A stretch of DNA of 64,000 bases from Rhodococcus marinonascens NBRC 14363 (GTDB lineage Bacteria > Actinomycetota > Actinomycetes > Mycobacteriales > Mycobacteriaceae), in NCBI RefSeq assembly GCF_001894885.1, contig NZ_BCXB01000023.1, positions 26,944-90,943 on the forward strand, read 5' to 3'. The notes below the pieces were generated by a model. The model was not told where the DNA came from and ran no database searches. It was given only the letters and a program-made list of their open reading frames with translations. A program made the position numbers and the translations under genes. Below, one piece after another: positions 25,289 to 34,366 of the stretch (position 1 is its first letter; every line of letters starts with the position of its first letter).

Positions 25289-25400
25289 CGACGGGCACAG
25301 GGGTCGACGGGCACAGGGGTCGACGGGCACAGGGGTCGACGGGCACAGGGGTCGACGGGCACAGGGGTCGACGGGCACAAGGGTCGACGGGCACAGGGGT
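25289..25400. repeat. 16-bp tandem repeat x7 (VNTR-like)
   Basis: Seven head-to-tail copies of CGACGGGCACAGGGGT; copies 1-5 and 7 are identical and copy 6 has one G-to-A change. Each junction creates the palindrome GTCGAC. The near-perfect identity implies recent or ongoing expansion. It lies upstream of rpoB and downstream of the mce operon, outside any gene. Confidence 0.95.
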
Positions 25401-25514
25401 CGGATGATCCTCCATTCGCTGACGAGCGACTCTGCACGCCGATCTCCCGGGTGCCGGACCCCCGCAAGGCGCGGAGTCGCGTAGCGCGTCAGCCGTCACA
25501 TCGGCGGTGCCGAC

Positions 25515-26348
25515 TCAGCCGTCACTGTCAGAGATATGGGACAGCACCCATTTGCCGTCGATCTTCTCCATCTTGATTGAGAGCGGGGTCGCGGCACTGC
25601 CGATCGCCACCGAGTCTCCGGTCGCGCTGACGTTCATGTGCGCGAGAAGTTCGGCTCGGTCGCCGTCGAGGACGGTGACACCGATATCGGTGACCGCTGC
25701 CTGGGTGGCCGTCTTCGTCTGGATTGCAGCATCTTTCGTTATGTCCGCGGTCGAATCGAACTCTTGCCGTCTGGCGTCGTCAAGGTATTCTCGAGCGTTG
25801 TCGAAGTCCTGGTCGATGGTCTCGTAGTTGTACGTGTACAGCGTCTCGATCGCGTCGGTGCCCGCCCTGGTCACTTCCGCGGTCGTGCCTTCGTCGACCC
25901 ACGCGGTGTTGGTGATGTTTGCTCCCGGTTTGAACGCCGCCGCTGCAGCAAACACGCCCACCACGAACGCGGCCGTACCGAGGATCCCTACGAGCTTCCA
26001 CGTGATCCTGTTGCCCCCGCTGTTCCCGCCGGGCGCCTCGACCCAGACGGCGGGCGGAGGCTGCTGAGTACCGATCCGCGGCTGCAGGTTCGCGATCTTG
26101 GTCTTGCCGGCTGCAGCCGGCTTTTCGGTCGACACCGGCTTCTCGGTCGACACCGTTGGTTCCGCCCCAGTGGACTTCTTCGCCAAGTCCGGCTTTGCGG
26201 GCTCGGCCTGCTTTGCGGGCTCGGCCTGCTTTGCGGGCTCGGCCGTCTTCGCCGGCGGCTTCGGGGTTGCCTTGCGGGTCCCCGCTACGCGCGGACGCCT
26301 GCCCTTTGCAGCGCTGCCCGGCACGTTGTTACGAGGCTTGGGAGGCAT
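25515..26348 (-). CDS. Mce-associated membrane protein (distal)
   Basis: A 277-residue Mce-associated (Mas/Mam-type) protein. The N-terminal ~115 residues are Ala/Pro/Lys-rich and cytoplasmic, including a tandem AEPAKQ repeat and a duplicated VSTEKP. One transmembrane helix follows (LVGILGTAAFVVGVFAAAAAF), then a ~140-residue periplasmic domain ending in KIDGKWVLSHI, typical of this family. Such proteins are thought to stabilise Mce complexes. It is the last gene of the mce operon, 89 bp after the preceding Mas gene, the only long internal gap in the unit. Confidence 0.85.
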   Translation of the reverse strand: MPPKPRNNVPGSAAKGRRPRVAGTRKATPKPPAKTAEPAKQAEPAKQAEPAKPDLAKKSTGAEPTVSTEKPVSTEKPAAAGKTKIANLQPRIGTQQPPPAVWVEAPGGNSGGNRITWKLVGILGTAAFVVGVFAAAAAFKPGANITNTAWVDEGTTAEVTRAGTDAIETLYTYNYETIDQDFDNAREYLDDARRQEFDSTADITKDAAIQTKTATQAAVTDIGVTVLDGDRAELLAHMNVSATGDSVAIGSAATPLSIKMEKIDGKWVLSHISDSDG

Positions 26349-26369
26349 ACTTTACCGCTTTCTCACTAC

Positions 26370-26413
26370 ACGACGACTCGTCGTCATACTCAAAACACGA
26401 CGACCTGTCGTCG
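26370..26413 (-). promoter_or_regulatory. Twin inverted repeats between the two Mas genes
   Basis: ACGACGA-C-TCGTCGT (26370-26384) and CGACGAC-CT-GTCGTCG (26398-26413) are two perfect short inverted repeats sharing the CGACGA core. They may be operator half-sites or small RNA hairpins separating the last gene from the rest of the operon. Confidence 0.45.
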
Positions 26414-26437
26414 AGGGGATACCGCAGCACATCAGGT

Positions 26438-27085
26438 CTACTGACCACCGGCACTACCATCGGGCGCCGGCTCCTGACCGGTGGGCGCAGGGTCCGCGCC
26501 TACCGCCGGGATCCGACCATTTTCGAGCGGAATCCGTCCGCCAACCGGTTCGACCGACGACGCCTTCCAAACCCCGTCCACGTCCTCGACGCCCAGTCGC
26601 ATCGTCACCTTGACCTTGTCGAACCGGTCCGGCCACGTCGTCGTCACCGCCACGACGACCAGAGCTTTCGCCGTGCCGTCATCCGTGTTCAATTCTGTCA
26701 GGGTGCCCTGAATCAATTCGGCCTTGCTCGACGCCCCCGTCTGCTGCATCTGGTCGGTGAGCCCGTCAATCGTCGACTGAAGATCTTGGTTCATCTGGTC
26801 GCCCGTGATCGACGACTTCATGTTCTCGAAGGACCCCTCGATGTTCGCGGAGTCCACCGTATTGAGGTTGATCCCCGCCTGTTGGGCGCCGGTCAACGCC
26901 GAATCGCGTGCGACGGCGATCGGCTTGTCCGCGAAGAGAGCACGTGCCCACCCCGAGCCGAACCATCCGGCTGCGACGACCGCGATCACCACCAGTGCGG
27001 TCACCGCGCCGAACGAGGCATTCAGAATTCTGTTCTTCCCCGGCGCGGGTTGTCCCGGCTCCGGGTCCGTGGTAATTCGCGTCAC
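26438..27085 (-). CDS. Mce-associated membrane protein (proximal)
   Basis: A 215-residue Mce-associated protein: short cytoplasmic N-terminus, one transmembrane helix at about residues 25-45 (ASFGAVTALVVIAVVAAGWF), and an extracytoplasmic domain with the family pattern of a helical first half (NMKSSITGDQMNQDL) and a beta-rich second half (AKALVVVAVTTTWPDRFDKV). The tail is Pro/Gly-rich. It follows mceF by 53 bp. It probably acts as an assembly or stability factor of the Mce transporter, as proposed for mycobacterial Mam/Mas proteins. Confidence 0.86.
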   Translation of the reverse strand: MTRITTDPEPGQPAPGKNRILNASFGAVTALVVIAVVAAGWFGSGWARALFADKPIAVARDSALTGAQQAGINLNTVDSANIEGSFENMKSSITGDQMNQDLQSTIDGLTDQMQQTGASSKAELIQGTLTELNTDDGTAKALVVVAVTTTWPDRFDKVKVTMRLGVEDVDGVWKASSVEPVGGRIPLENGRIPAVGADPAPTGQEPAPDGSAGGQ

Positions 27086-27138
27086 AGCAATACCCTACTT
27101 ATTGTCTTCTTCTGCTCACTCGCGGCGGAGGCCGAGTG

Positions 27139-28386
27139 CTACTTGGGGGTAACCCCGAGGAGCGGTGCGAGTTGCGTTGCGATGGGATTCAAGTTGAGCG
27201 TGTCCGGCATGACCTTCGGATCGAAGTCCCATGGCTGAATCGTATCCGGATCTGCGAACACGATTCTGTCTGCACTACGCACGCCGGTCACACTTCCCTG
27301 GGGCACATCGCAATTTGCCTCGGTGTTGAAGGGAAAGTCCTGCTGGGTATCGTCGAAGTTCGGGTCCTGCCGCTTCATCTCGGCCAGGATCTCGTAAGTC
27401 CCTTCGTAGCCGATTGTGCACGCCGGTGGATTGTTGGTTTCCAGAACAAGGCCCTGGTGCACAGTTCCATCCCCCGGTGCCACGGTCCCGGCGGCCCCGG
27501 CGATAGCCGGCAGGAAGATCAGGAGTGGACGGAGAGCGACTGCCCGTGGAGCCAGCTCTTCGCTCAGTGCGGCAAGGTTCGTCAAGTCGGTGGTGAGGTT
27601 CGGACCAGTCTCGTTCACCAGCTTTCCGATCTCCTCGCTCGCCGGAATTCCCTGGTCGATGATCGAGCGGATGTCGGGGTCACTGCTCCGTAGCTGCGCG
27701 GCAACGGCGTCCAGGTCGGAGCTGAACTGAACGATCGCCGACGACTGATCGGTCTGCGTCGCCAGCACGGTCTCACTGTCTCTGATGAGGGACAACGTCT
27801 GCGGGAGTACGTCGAGTCCGTCCTTCGACAGCGTCGAGAGGGAATCCGCCAATGTCTGCAGGTCCTCACCTCTGCCGTTGAATGCCGCTCCCAGTTCGGT
27901 GACGACTGTGCGCAGAGGGTCGATCGGCACCGACTTGACCAGAGTGTCGGTGGCCATCAGCACCTGCTCCACGGGAACGGGTGTGCTGGTGTTACTCTCG
28001 ACGATCTCCGAGCCACCCCCGAGGAACGGGCCCTCATCGCTGTCGGGCTGGAGGTCCACGTACTGCTCGCCGATCGCGGACCGGTTGGCGACGACCGCCT
28101 TGGCCGATGCAGGAATCTCCGACCAGCTGTTGGAGATCTTCAACTGGACGTTGACACCAGTCGAGGTGAGCGACAGATCGCCCACCCGACCTATCGGAAC
28201 ACCGCGATACGTGACCTCGGCATTGGTGAAGATTCCGCCGGAGTCCTTGAACTGCGCGTTCACGTTGTACTCACCGAACCCCAGCAAGTTGTCGAGTCGG
28301 ACATATTTGCCCCCGACGTAGACCACCCCGAGTATCGCCACGATGGCGAACGCGATGAGCTGGATCCTGATCACTTGCGACCTCAC
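27139..28386 (-). CDS. mceF: MCE family protein MceF
   Basis: A 415-residue MceF-type subunit of an actinobacterial Mce lipid importer. A single N-terminal transmembrane helix (IQLIAFAIVAILGVVYVGG) is followed by the MCE/MlaD domain (YNVNAQFKDSGGIFTNAEVTYRG split by family gaps, then GEQYVDL) and a long helical region to about residue 300. The GTG start at 28386 overlaps the mceE stop (GTGA). Mce proteins are believed to form a heterohexameric tunnel carrying lipids from the cell envelope to the YrbE permeases. It is the sixth mce gene in the operon. Confidence 0.92.
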   Translation of the reverse strand: MRSQVIRIQLIAFAIVAILGVVYVGGKYVRLDNLLGFGEYNVNAQFKDSGGIFTNAEVTYRGVPIGRVGDLSLTSTGVNVQLKISNSWSEIPASAKAVVANRSAIGEQYVDLQPDSDEGPFLGGGSEIVESNTSTPVPVEQVLMATDTLVKSVPIDPLRTVVTELGAAFNGRGEDLQTLADSLSTLSKDGLDVLPQTLSLIRDSETVLATQTDQSSAIVQFSSDLDAVAAQLRSSDPDIRSIIDQGIPASEEIGKLVNETGPNLTTDLTNLAALSEELAPRAVALRPLLIFLPAIAGAAGTVAPGDGTVHQGLVLETNNPPACTIGYEGTYEILAEMKRQDPNFDDTQQDFPFNTEANCDVPQGSVTGVRSADRIVFADPDTIQPWDFDPKVMPDTLNLNPIATQLAPLLGVTPK

Positions 28387-29684
28387 TGTCCACCTCCGAT
28401 TCCGAACTGTTCGAGCAGTCCCTCGAGCGGATTCTGCGGAGACCGCGACTCGCTGGGTATCGTGCTCTCCTCGTCATTGCCCTCGCCGTCCGCGGGTGCC
28501 GCTTCGGGAAGACCCGGGGCCGCCACATCCGTCGGGGCGGGAATCGTCGGCAGAATCGGAAGTAGCGACACGGTTGGCCAACCTGACTTTGGACCATTGC
28601 CGTTGTAGTACGGGTTCGACGGATCGACGATCGGCTTCGGTTCGCCGTACTTTGGCGGCAAATACACCGGATCGCCCTGGCCGACTCCGAGGGCGCTCAG
28701 TGCGTTGCCGATCTGAAGATCGACCGACAGGAACAGGTTGACCGATCCGCCAAGCGCAATCTTCTCGATACCGTCCGGAAATGGGAGCGTCGGAATGAAT
28801 GCGAGTGATTTCGGCAGGTCGTCGCCCGATTCAGCGAGAGCCTTCAACGTCGGACGGAGAGCGAGGAGATCGGCGATCAGATCGTCCTTCGACTGATTGA
28901 TCACGTCGGTCCCGACCGTGCCAAGCCGGTCCAACTGCACGAGCAGCTCGGTGAGCTGCGGACGCTGTTCGTTGAGAACTTCGGCGGCAATCGGAAGCTC
29001 GTCGAGAATGAGCCCGATCCTCTCGTTCTGTTCGTCGACCCGTGTGGTCAGCGTCTCGAGTCCGTCGAGGGCGCGCGTGATGTCGTCGCGCTGCTGGTTC
29101 AGACCGTCGATGAGGGTGTTCGCCTGTTCGAGCAATCCCCGCACACGATCCTCACGCCCGTCGAGGGCGGTGCTGAGTTCGTGCACGATCGGCTGCAACT
29201 GGCCCACACCGCCACCGTTGAGAAGCAGCGACAGCGCGCCGAAAACCTGCTCGATTTCGGTGGCGTGCCGTGTTCGGTCCAGACCGATCCTGTCGCCGTC
29301 TTCCAGTCGCGCGGGATCCTTGTCACCCGGTGTTTCGGACAGCTGCACGAACTTCTCACCGAGCAGACTGGTCTGATCTATGGCAGCGACAGCGTTGGCC
29401 GCAAGATCGACCGACGAGTCGAGGATGACCTGGACGTCCGCCGTCCACCCGTCCGACGCTACCTTGATCGATTCGACCCGGCCCACGGGAACACCGTCGA
29501 CCTTTACCGCGGACTGCGGCACGAGGTCGAGAACGTCATCGAACTGAATCGTCAGATGCATCGGATCATTGCCGATATCAGGACCGCCCGGCAGAGGAAC
29601 TCCGTAGATTCCCTCGGACGAGCAGGAACTCACTGCGACCGCCAAGGCACAAACACCGGCTCCAAAGATTATCGGCCGCTTCAT
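28383..29684 (-). CDS. mceE: MCE family lipoprotein MceE
   Basis: A 433-residue MceE (LprN-type) lipoprotein. The signal peptide ends in the lipobox AVSSC at about residue 21, so the mature protein is lipid-anchored through Cys. The MCE domain (LTIQFDDVLDLVPQSAVKVD, GEKFVQL) is followed by a long helical coiled-coil segment and a Pro/Glu-rich tail. In all six-gene mce operons the fifth protein is the lipoprotein, which matches its position. It overlaps mceD upstream (ATGA) and mceF downstream (GTGA). Confidence 0.94.
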   Translation of the reverse strand: MKRPIIFGAGVCALAVAVSSCSSEGIYGVPLPGGPDIGNDPMHLTIQFDDVLDLVPQSAVKVDGVPVGRVESIKVASDGWTADVQVILDSSVDLAANAVAAIDQTSLLGEKFVQLSETPGDKDPARLEDGDRIGLDRTRHATEIEQVFGALSLLLNGGGVGQLQPIVHELSTALDGREDRVRGLLEQANTLIDGLNQQRDDITRALDGLETLTTRVDEQNERIGLILDELPIAAEVLNEQRPQLTELLVQLDRLGTVGTDVINQSKDDLIADLLALRPTLKALAESGDDLPKSLAFIPTLPFPDGIEKIALGGSVNLFLSVDLQIGNALSALGVGQGDPVYLPPKYGEPKPIVDPSNPYYNGNGPKSGWPTVSLLPILPTIPAPTDVAAPGLPEAAPADGEGNDEESTIPSESRSPQNPLEGLLEQFGIGGGQ

Positions 29685-30940
29685 TGGCCCTCACCGCCCA
29701 GTACACCTTCGAGTCGCGGCGACACCACACCCGGCACTGTGCCAGGCGTCACCATCCGCTGGATGTTTTCCCCACTCATGATCCCGAACGGAAGCACAAG
29801 CGACGGAGACGATGTCGCTTGTGTGATATCCGAGGCGATGTTCATGCAGTTGTCGATCAACGGCCGCATCTGCCGTCCGAGTTGCTCGAACTGCGGATCT
29901 CCGGGCTTGAGCTTGCCAAGATCGATCAGCTTGCAGACAAGGGCGGCAGGTTCCTCCAGATCTTGCAAGACCACACGCGAGGCCAGGGTGCCCGACTCCG
30001 CATCGTACGAGTTGGCCAGATTGCTGATCGCCAGCGGAAGCAGGGTCAGCGAGTTGACCAGAGACTCCCGGTTGTCCGCGAGCGTCTGCGTCACCGGAAC
30101 CAAGTCGTCCACATTCTTCGCCAGTATCTCCCTGTTGTCCGCCACGAACTTCGAGACGTCACCGAGCGCAATCGCCAGCTGGTTGAGGGCAGCACCGAGG
30201 TCCTCCCGCTCCCCCGCCAAGAAACCCGACAGATCCGAGAGCTGCGAATTGAATTCTCGGACTTGCTGGTCGTTGGCCGCCAGCGCGCCCACGAACACCT
30301 GGAGGTTCTTGACGGTGTCGAATATCTGGCCGCGACTCTCGTTCAGCGTACGGGCTGCGTCTGAAAGGTTGCCGATGCTCTCACCCAACGCCTCTCCGTT
30401 GCCGTCGAGGTTTGCTGCGCCGGTCTCGATGAACTGCGACAGCGCTCCGTCCTTGTTCGCCCCGTTCGGGCCCAGAGCGTTCGAGAGTTGATCGATGCTC
30501 TCGTACAGCTGGTCCACCTCGACAGGTGTGGCCGTGTCCTGACGCTCGATAATCGCGCCGCTCGCCATTTTGGCCCCTCCCGTGTAGACGGGCGTGAGCT
30601 GAATGTAGCGGTCGGACACCACGGACGGGGTAATCTGGGCAGCCTTCGCGTCCACGGGAATGTCCACTCCGCGATCGACCCGCATCTCGACCTTCACCTG
30701 CGCGCCCTGCGGCTCGACGCTGTCGACAGACCCGACCTTTACTCCCAAGATGCGCACATCGGAGCCCTCGTAGATACCTACTGACTTGTCAAAGTACGCG
30801 GTGATCTTCGTGGTACCTGCCCGGGCGAACAGCCACCATACTGCGCCCGTAATCACCAGCGCTGCAACGACGATACCGGCGATGAGCGTGATAGCGCGGC
30901 GGCGTCCACTGCGAGCGGCTCCGTTCTCGACGTCTATCAT
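29681..30940 (-). CDS. mceD: MCE family protein MceD
   Basis: A 419-residue MceD-type subunit. Its one N-terminal transmembrane helix (ITLIAGIVVAALVITGAVWWL) leads to the MCE domain (ITAYFDKSVGIYEGSDVRIL, then SDRYIQLTP) and a long helical region with heptad-like repeats, ending in a Gly/Pro tail. The ATG at 30940 is chosen because it overlaps the mceC stop (TGATG); an open upstream extension would lie within mceC. It is an expected component of the Mce hexameric tunnel. Confidence 0.92.
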   Translation of the reverse strand: MIDVENGAARSGRRRAITLIAGIVVAALVITGAVWWLFARAGTTKITAYFDKSVGIYEGSDVRILGVKVGSVDSVEPQGAQVKVEMRVDRGVDIPVDAKAAQITPSVVSDRYIQLTPVYTGGAKMASGAIIERQDTATPVEVDQLYESIDQLSNALGPNGANKDGALSQFIETGAANLDGNGEALGESIGNLSDAARTLNESRGQIFDTVKNLQVFVGALAANDQQVREFNSQLSDLSGFLAGEREDLGAALNQLAIALGDVSKFVADNREILAKNVDDLVPVTQTLADNRESLVNSLTLLPLAISNLANSYDAESGTLASRVVLQDLEEPAALVCKLIDLGKLKPGDPQFEQLGRQMRPLIDNCMNIASDITQATSSPSLVLPFGIMSGENIQRMVTPGTVPGVVSPRLEGVLGGEGQ

Positions 30941-31935
30941 CAGTTGCCTCCCAACTGTCGGCCTGGTTCGCGCGTATTGGAAGAATCGGGTATCGACGGC
31001 GGCAGGACATTCACAACGGCCTGATCGAACCAACGGCCGTTACCCACCACGTTGGTGTAGAGGCGAATGAAGGGCTCGTACAGTTTGGTCGCCTGATCCA
31101 GGTTCTCGTTGTTCGCCTTCAGGATCTCGACGACGCCATTGAGCTGTTCGAGCGCGGGGCCGATGGCAGCCTCGTTCTCGCGAACAAGTCCGGTCAATTG
31201 CTGTGACAGCCTTTGCGTTCCAGTCAGCAACTGCGAAATCGACTGTTGACGGCTGTTCAACTCGCCCAGCAGCAGTCCGGCATCACTGATCAATCGGTTG
31301 AACTCGGCATCGCGGTCCGCGAGGATCGTCGTAGTCGTGCTGGTCGCATCGAACAACTTTCGCAGTTCCTGGTCGCGGCTCGCGATGGTGTGCGACAGCC
31401 TGCTCACGCCATCCAGCGATGCGCGGATCTCCGCGGGGGTCCCCTCGAATGCCTGAGACAGCGTCGCCAAGCTCTCCGCGAGCTGATCGGAGTCGATGTC
31501 GCCGATCGTCTCAGCGGTCGACGAGAACGCTTCGATCACGTCGTACGGAGAAGTGGTGCGATCCAGGGGGATCACATCACGGGGATTCAACGTCTTCGAA
31601 CCACGCGGCTCGAGGGCCAGATACTTCTGGCCGAGTATGGTCTTGATCTGAATCGAGGCCGACGTCTCGTTACCGACCCACGCATCCGACACCTTGAAGG
31701 CCACATCGACGCGGTCACCGTCGAGGTCGACCGAAGTGACCTTTCCGACCTTGACACCTGCAATCCGGACCTCGTTGTTCGGCTTGAGACCCGCTGCCTC
31801 AGCGAATTGGGCATGGTAGGTCGATCCGGCCCCGATGATCGGCAGCGAATCGAGGAAGAAGGCCGAGACGGTAACCAACAGCACTACGAAAATGCCGAGG
31901 GCTCCAGCCACTGCCGGGCTGCGACGTCTGCTCAT
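30940..31935 (-). CDS. mceC: MCE family protein MceC
   Basis: A 331-residue MceC-type subunit with an N-terminal transmembrane helix (AVAGALGIFVVLLVTVSAFF), the MCE domain (YHAQFAEAAGLKPNNEVRIA, GQKYLALEP) and a helical C-terminal half. The ATG at 31935 overlaps the mceB stop (ATGA). It is shorter than some mycobacterial MceC proteins, which carry a long Pro-rich tail; here the tail is only ~20 residues. Same operon and role as the neighbouring mce genes. Confidence 0.92.
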   Translation of the reverse strand: MSRRRSPAVAGALGIFVVLLVTVSAFFLDSLPIIGAGSTYHAQFAEAAGLKPNNEVRIAGVKVGKVTSVDLDGDRVDVAFKVSDAWVGNETSASIQIKTILGQKYLALEPRGSKTLNPRDVIPLDRTTSPYDVIEAFSSTAETIGDIDSDQLAESLATLSQAFEGTPAEIRASLDGVSRLSHTIASRDQELRKLFDATSTTTTILADRDAEFNRLISDAGLLLGELNSRQQSISQLLTGTQRLSQQLTGLVRENEAAIGPALEQLNGVVEILKANNENLDQATKLYEPFIRLYTNVVGNGRWFDQAVVNVLPPSIPDSSNTREPGRQLGGN

Positions 31936-33011
31936 CGTGATTGCAACTCCTGTAGCCCATCTTGGGTACACCGCTTCGCCGAGTTCGTGTAGACGGCCTC
32001 GTTGACAGTAGGTAGGCCAGTGGGCAAGTTCAGTTGGGGCGCGGTACCTGGTCCTGCGACGATGTCGACCCCACAGAGGTAGAACTGGAACCAGGATCCG
32101 TAACTGGCTGCCCTGCCCAGCTTTTCAAGCTTCACTGGAAGCGTCTCGAGGACACTGTTGACCGTTTCGGAGTTACGATTCAGCGTGGTGGCCAACGTGT
32201 TGAGCGACGCGATGGATTCGGTGATCGCGGGCCTGGTGGGTTCGAGTAGATCGGCCGTCGCGTCGGTAAGTCCCGCGAGAGAGGTCACCGCCGAGCCGAC
32301 CGTTCCCCGCTCGGCTGCCAACCCAGTGACGAGTTGCTGAGTGTTGACGATCAGCGAATCGAGTTCATCATCACGTTGATTCACCGTGGCGAGCACGTCG
32401 TTGAGGTTGTTGACCACCGTCCCGATCACCTGATCCTTGTCGGCAATCGTGTTGGTGAGGCTTGCCGTGTTCTTGACGAGATCCTCTATCGTTCCCGACT
32501 CACCTTGAAACACCTGGATGATCTGGTACGACAACTTGTTCACGTCGTCGGCGCTGAGGGTTTGGAACAAGGGCCGGAATCCGTCGAACAGCGTGGTGAG
32601 GTTGACGGCCGGATTCGTCCGCTCGATCGGAATGGTTTCGCCGCCAGTCAATTTCATACCCTGCGGCCCCTCCCCTTGTTCGAGCGCGATGTAGCGCTGC
32701 CCAACGAGGTTCCGGAACCGGATGGTTGCGGTGGTGCCGGCCGGAAGCCAATCGCGTTCCGCCACCGTGAACTGGACCTTCGCTTCGTGCTCGTTGTAGA
32801 TCGCGATGTTCTCCACTTGGCCGACACGCACACCGGCGATTCGGACTTCGTCGCCCTCGTTAAGCGAGGTGACATCCGAGAAGATCGCGTTGAACTTGGC
32901 GCCGCCCCCGCCACCGAGGTTGGCAATGGTGGCCGCGAGCAGACCGGTCGCCAGAATGGTGACCACAGCGAACACGATCAGCTTCACCAATGGTGCTGCC
33001 AGGCTCTTCAC
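31932..33011 (-). CDS. mceB: MCE family protein MceB
   Basis: A 359-residue MceB-type subunit. An N-terminal helix (LIVFAVVTILATGLLAATIA) precedes the MCE domain (KFNAIFSDVTSLNEGDEVRI, GQRYIALEQ). A C-terminal cysteine pair (FYLCGVDIV, KRCTQDG) is typical of MceB. The GTG at 33011 overlaps the mceA stop (GTGA), giving MKSLAAPLVKL; the frame upstream belongs to mceA sequence and was rejected. Confidence 0.92.
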   Translation of the reverse strand: MKSLAAPLVKLIVFAVVTILATGLLAATIANLGGGGGAKFNAIFSDVTSLNEGDEVRIAGVRVGQVENIAIYNEHEAKVQFTVAERDWLPAGTTATIRFRNLVGQRYIALEQGEGPQGMKLTGGETIPIERTNPAVNLTTLFDGFRPLFQTLSADDVNKLSYQIIQVFQGESGTIEDLVKNTASLTNTIADKDQVIGTVVNNLNDVLATVNQRDDELDSLIVNTQQLVTGLAAERGTVGSAVTSLAGLTDATADLLEPTRPAITESIASLNTLATTLNRNSETVNSVLETLPVKLEKLGRAASYGSWFQFYLCGVDIVAGPGTAPQLNLPTGLPTVNEAVYTNSAKRCTQDGLQELQSR

Positions 33012-34366
33012 TTGAAGCTCACCTCGGTCCCCCTCATGGCCGGCGCGCCGACGAGTGTCGTCCAACTCGGTACGTCCTCGGGGGTGATGCCGCCGGCCTC
33101 GCCGTAAACAACATCCAATGTGTCCTGTTCCATCTTCGAACCCGCGTAACTCGCGGGCATGACCTCGGCCCCGTATCCCGGGACCTTGTCCGGAACGCCG
33201 GCGGGCGGCGGCAAGAACTCTACGGTCGAGGGGCCCGGATTGCGAGAAGGAACCTGGTAGGCGCCGTCGTTGTACGAAGACCCACCCGGATACTGCGGGA
33301 AAAATCCTCCGGATGCAGTCACGTTGTCGTAGCAAGCGGGCGCACGGTCATCGAGCAGGCGCGGCTCATCCTGGTTGGGCAAGTATCGACCCTTCGGGTT
33401 CACGAACTGCACGGTGGCACGTGCGCCCGGATACGGATCGTCCAAAGCCAGCAATTCAAGAGCGGCGGGTGCGGTCTTCGCGAATCCCGCGAAAGCACAA
33501 CCGAAGGTCGGTGAGTAGCGACCGAGAAGTTGCAGCGTCTCGCGTGAATCTGCGGCGATACCGACGATCGAATCGGCGTTGGTCTGTAGGAGATCTGCCG
33601 TACTCGCCGAGGTCCCGGTCAGAGAAGCGAGCAGTGTGGCGATCTCACCCTGCTTCTCCACCACAGTATTTCCGGGAGTCCGCAGGTTATCGAGTGCGTC
33701 GATCAAATCGGGCGCCGCCTCGGAATACGTCTGAGAGAAGTCGGCCAGACCGCGCAGATCCTCCTGGATGGCCGGAAGCTCGGTGTTCAGTCCGCCGAAG
33801 ATCTCTTCGAGACGGTCGATCGTCAAACCGACTTCGGTACCGCGCCCACTCAGGCCCTGGGCTAGTGCGCCCAGCGTGTTAGCCACGTCTTGTGGCGGAA
33901 TCGCCTGAAGCAGCGGCAGCAGACCGTCGAGAACCTCACTGACCTCGATAGCGTTCCCGCTCTGGTCCTGATACAGCGTGTCGCCGGGCTGGATCGGGGG
34001 AGCGCTGTCATCCTCGGGAAGGATGAGCGACACATAGCGCTCACCGAACAGTGTCTTGGGCAGCAGACGAGCCGTCGAATCGACCGGGATCAACCCCGCT
34101 TTGTCCGGCTGGATAGCCAGAGCCAACGTGACCGCGCCTTCCCTGGTGGACGTCGATCGGACCTCGCCGACGATGAGACCGCGGACCTTCACGTCCGCGT
34201 TGGCCGGCAGAGCGTTTCCGACGGTGCCTGTGAGGAGGCTGACCTCGACGACCTTGGTGAACGACTTGTTGTATATGCCGATGGTGACGGCCAGGAACAG
34301 TGCGAGGACCAGGAAGAACACCAGTCCAAGCACCCGTCGGCCCACGACCGGCGCCGTGTTGCTCAT
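33008..34366 (-). CDS. mceA: MCE family protein MceA
   Basis: A 452-residue MceA-type subunit. The transmembrane helix at about residues 11-33 (VLGLVFFLVLALFLAVTIGI) is followed by the MCE domain (KVVEVSLLTGTVGNALPANA, GERYVSLIL) and a helical region, then a Pro/Gly/Tyr-rich C-terminal third with two Cys. The ATG at 34366 overlaps the yrbEB stop (ATGA). It is the first of six consecutive mce genes. Confidence 0.93.
   Translation of the reverse strand: MSNTAPVVGRRVLGLVFFLVLALFLAVTIGIYNKSFTKVVEVSLLTGTVGNALPANADVKVRGLIVGEVRSTSTREGAVTLALAIQPDKAGLIPVDSTARLLPKTLFGERYVSLILPEDDSAPPIQPGDTLYQDQSGNAIEVSEVLDGLLPLLQAIPPQDVANTLGALAQGLSGRGTEVGLTIDRLEEIFGGLNTELPAIQEDLRGLADFSQTYSEAAPDLIDALDNLRTPGNTVVEKQGEIATLLASLTGTSASTADLLQTNADSIVGIAADSRETLQLLGRYSPTFGCAFAGFAKTAPAALELLALDDPYPGARATVQFVNPKGRYLPNQDEPRLLDDRAPACYDNVTASGGFFPQYPGGSSYNDGAYQVPSRNPGPSTVEFLPPPAGVPDKVPGYGAEVMPASYAGSKMEQDTLDVVYGEAGGITPEDVPSWTTLVGAPAMRGTEVSFK

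Larger units (their letters stand above)
24759..25514. other. Long rpoB upstream region
   Basis: 755 bp between rpoB and the last Mce-associated gene. It holds a candidate rpoB promoter (25010-25038) and a seven-copy 16-bp tandem repeat (25289-25400). Short open frames on both strands have the skewed composition expected from the repeat and show no family resemblance; I see no gene here. Confidence 0.7.

Noticed and set aside
25289..25400. CRISPR array
   Set aside because: Units are contiguous 16-mers without spacers, and no cas genes are present.
25024..25576. Protein-coding genes across the tandem repeat on either strand
   Set aside because: The predicted peptides (repeated Pro/Val/Asp/Cys blocks) come from translating a 16-bp repeat in changing frames; no start, ribosome site or family resemblance.
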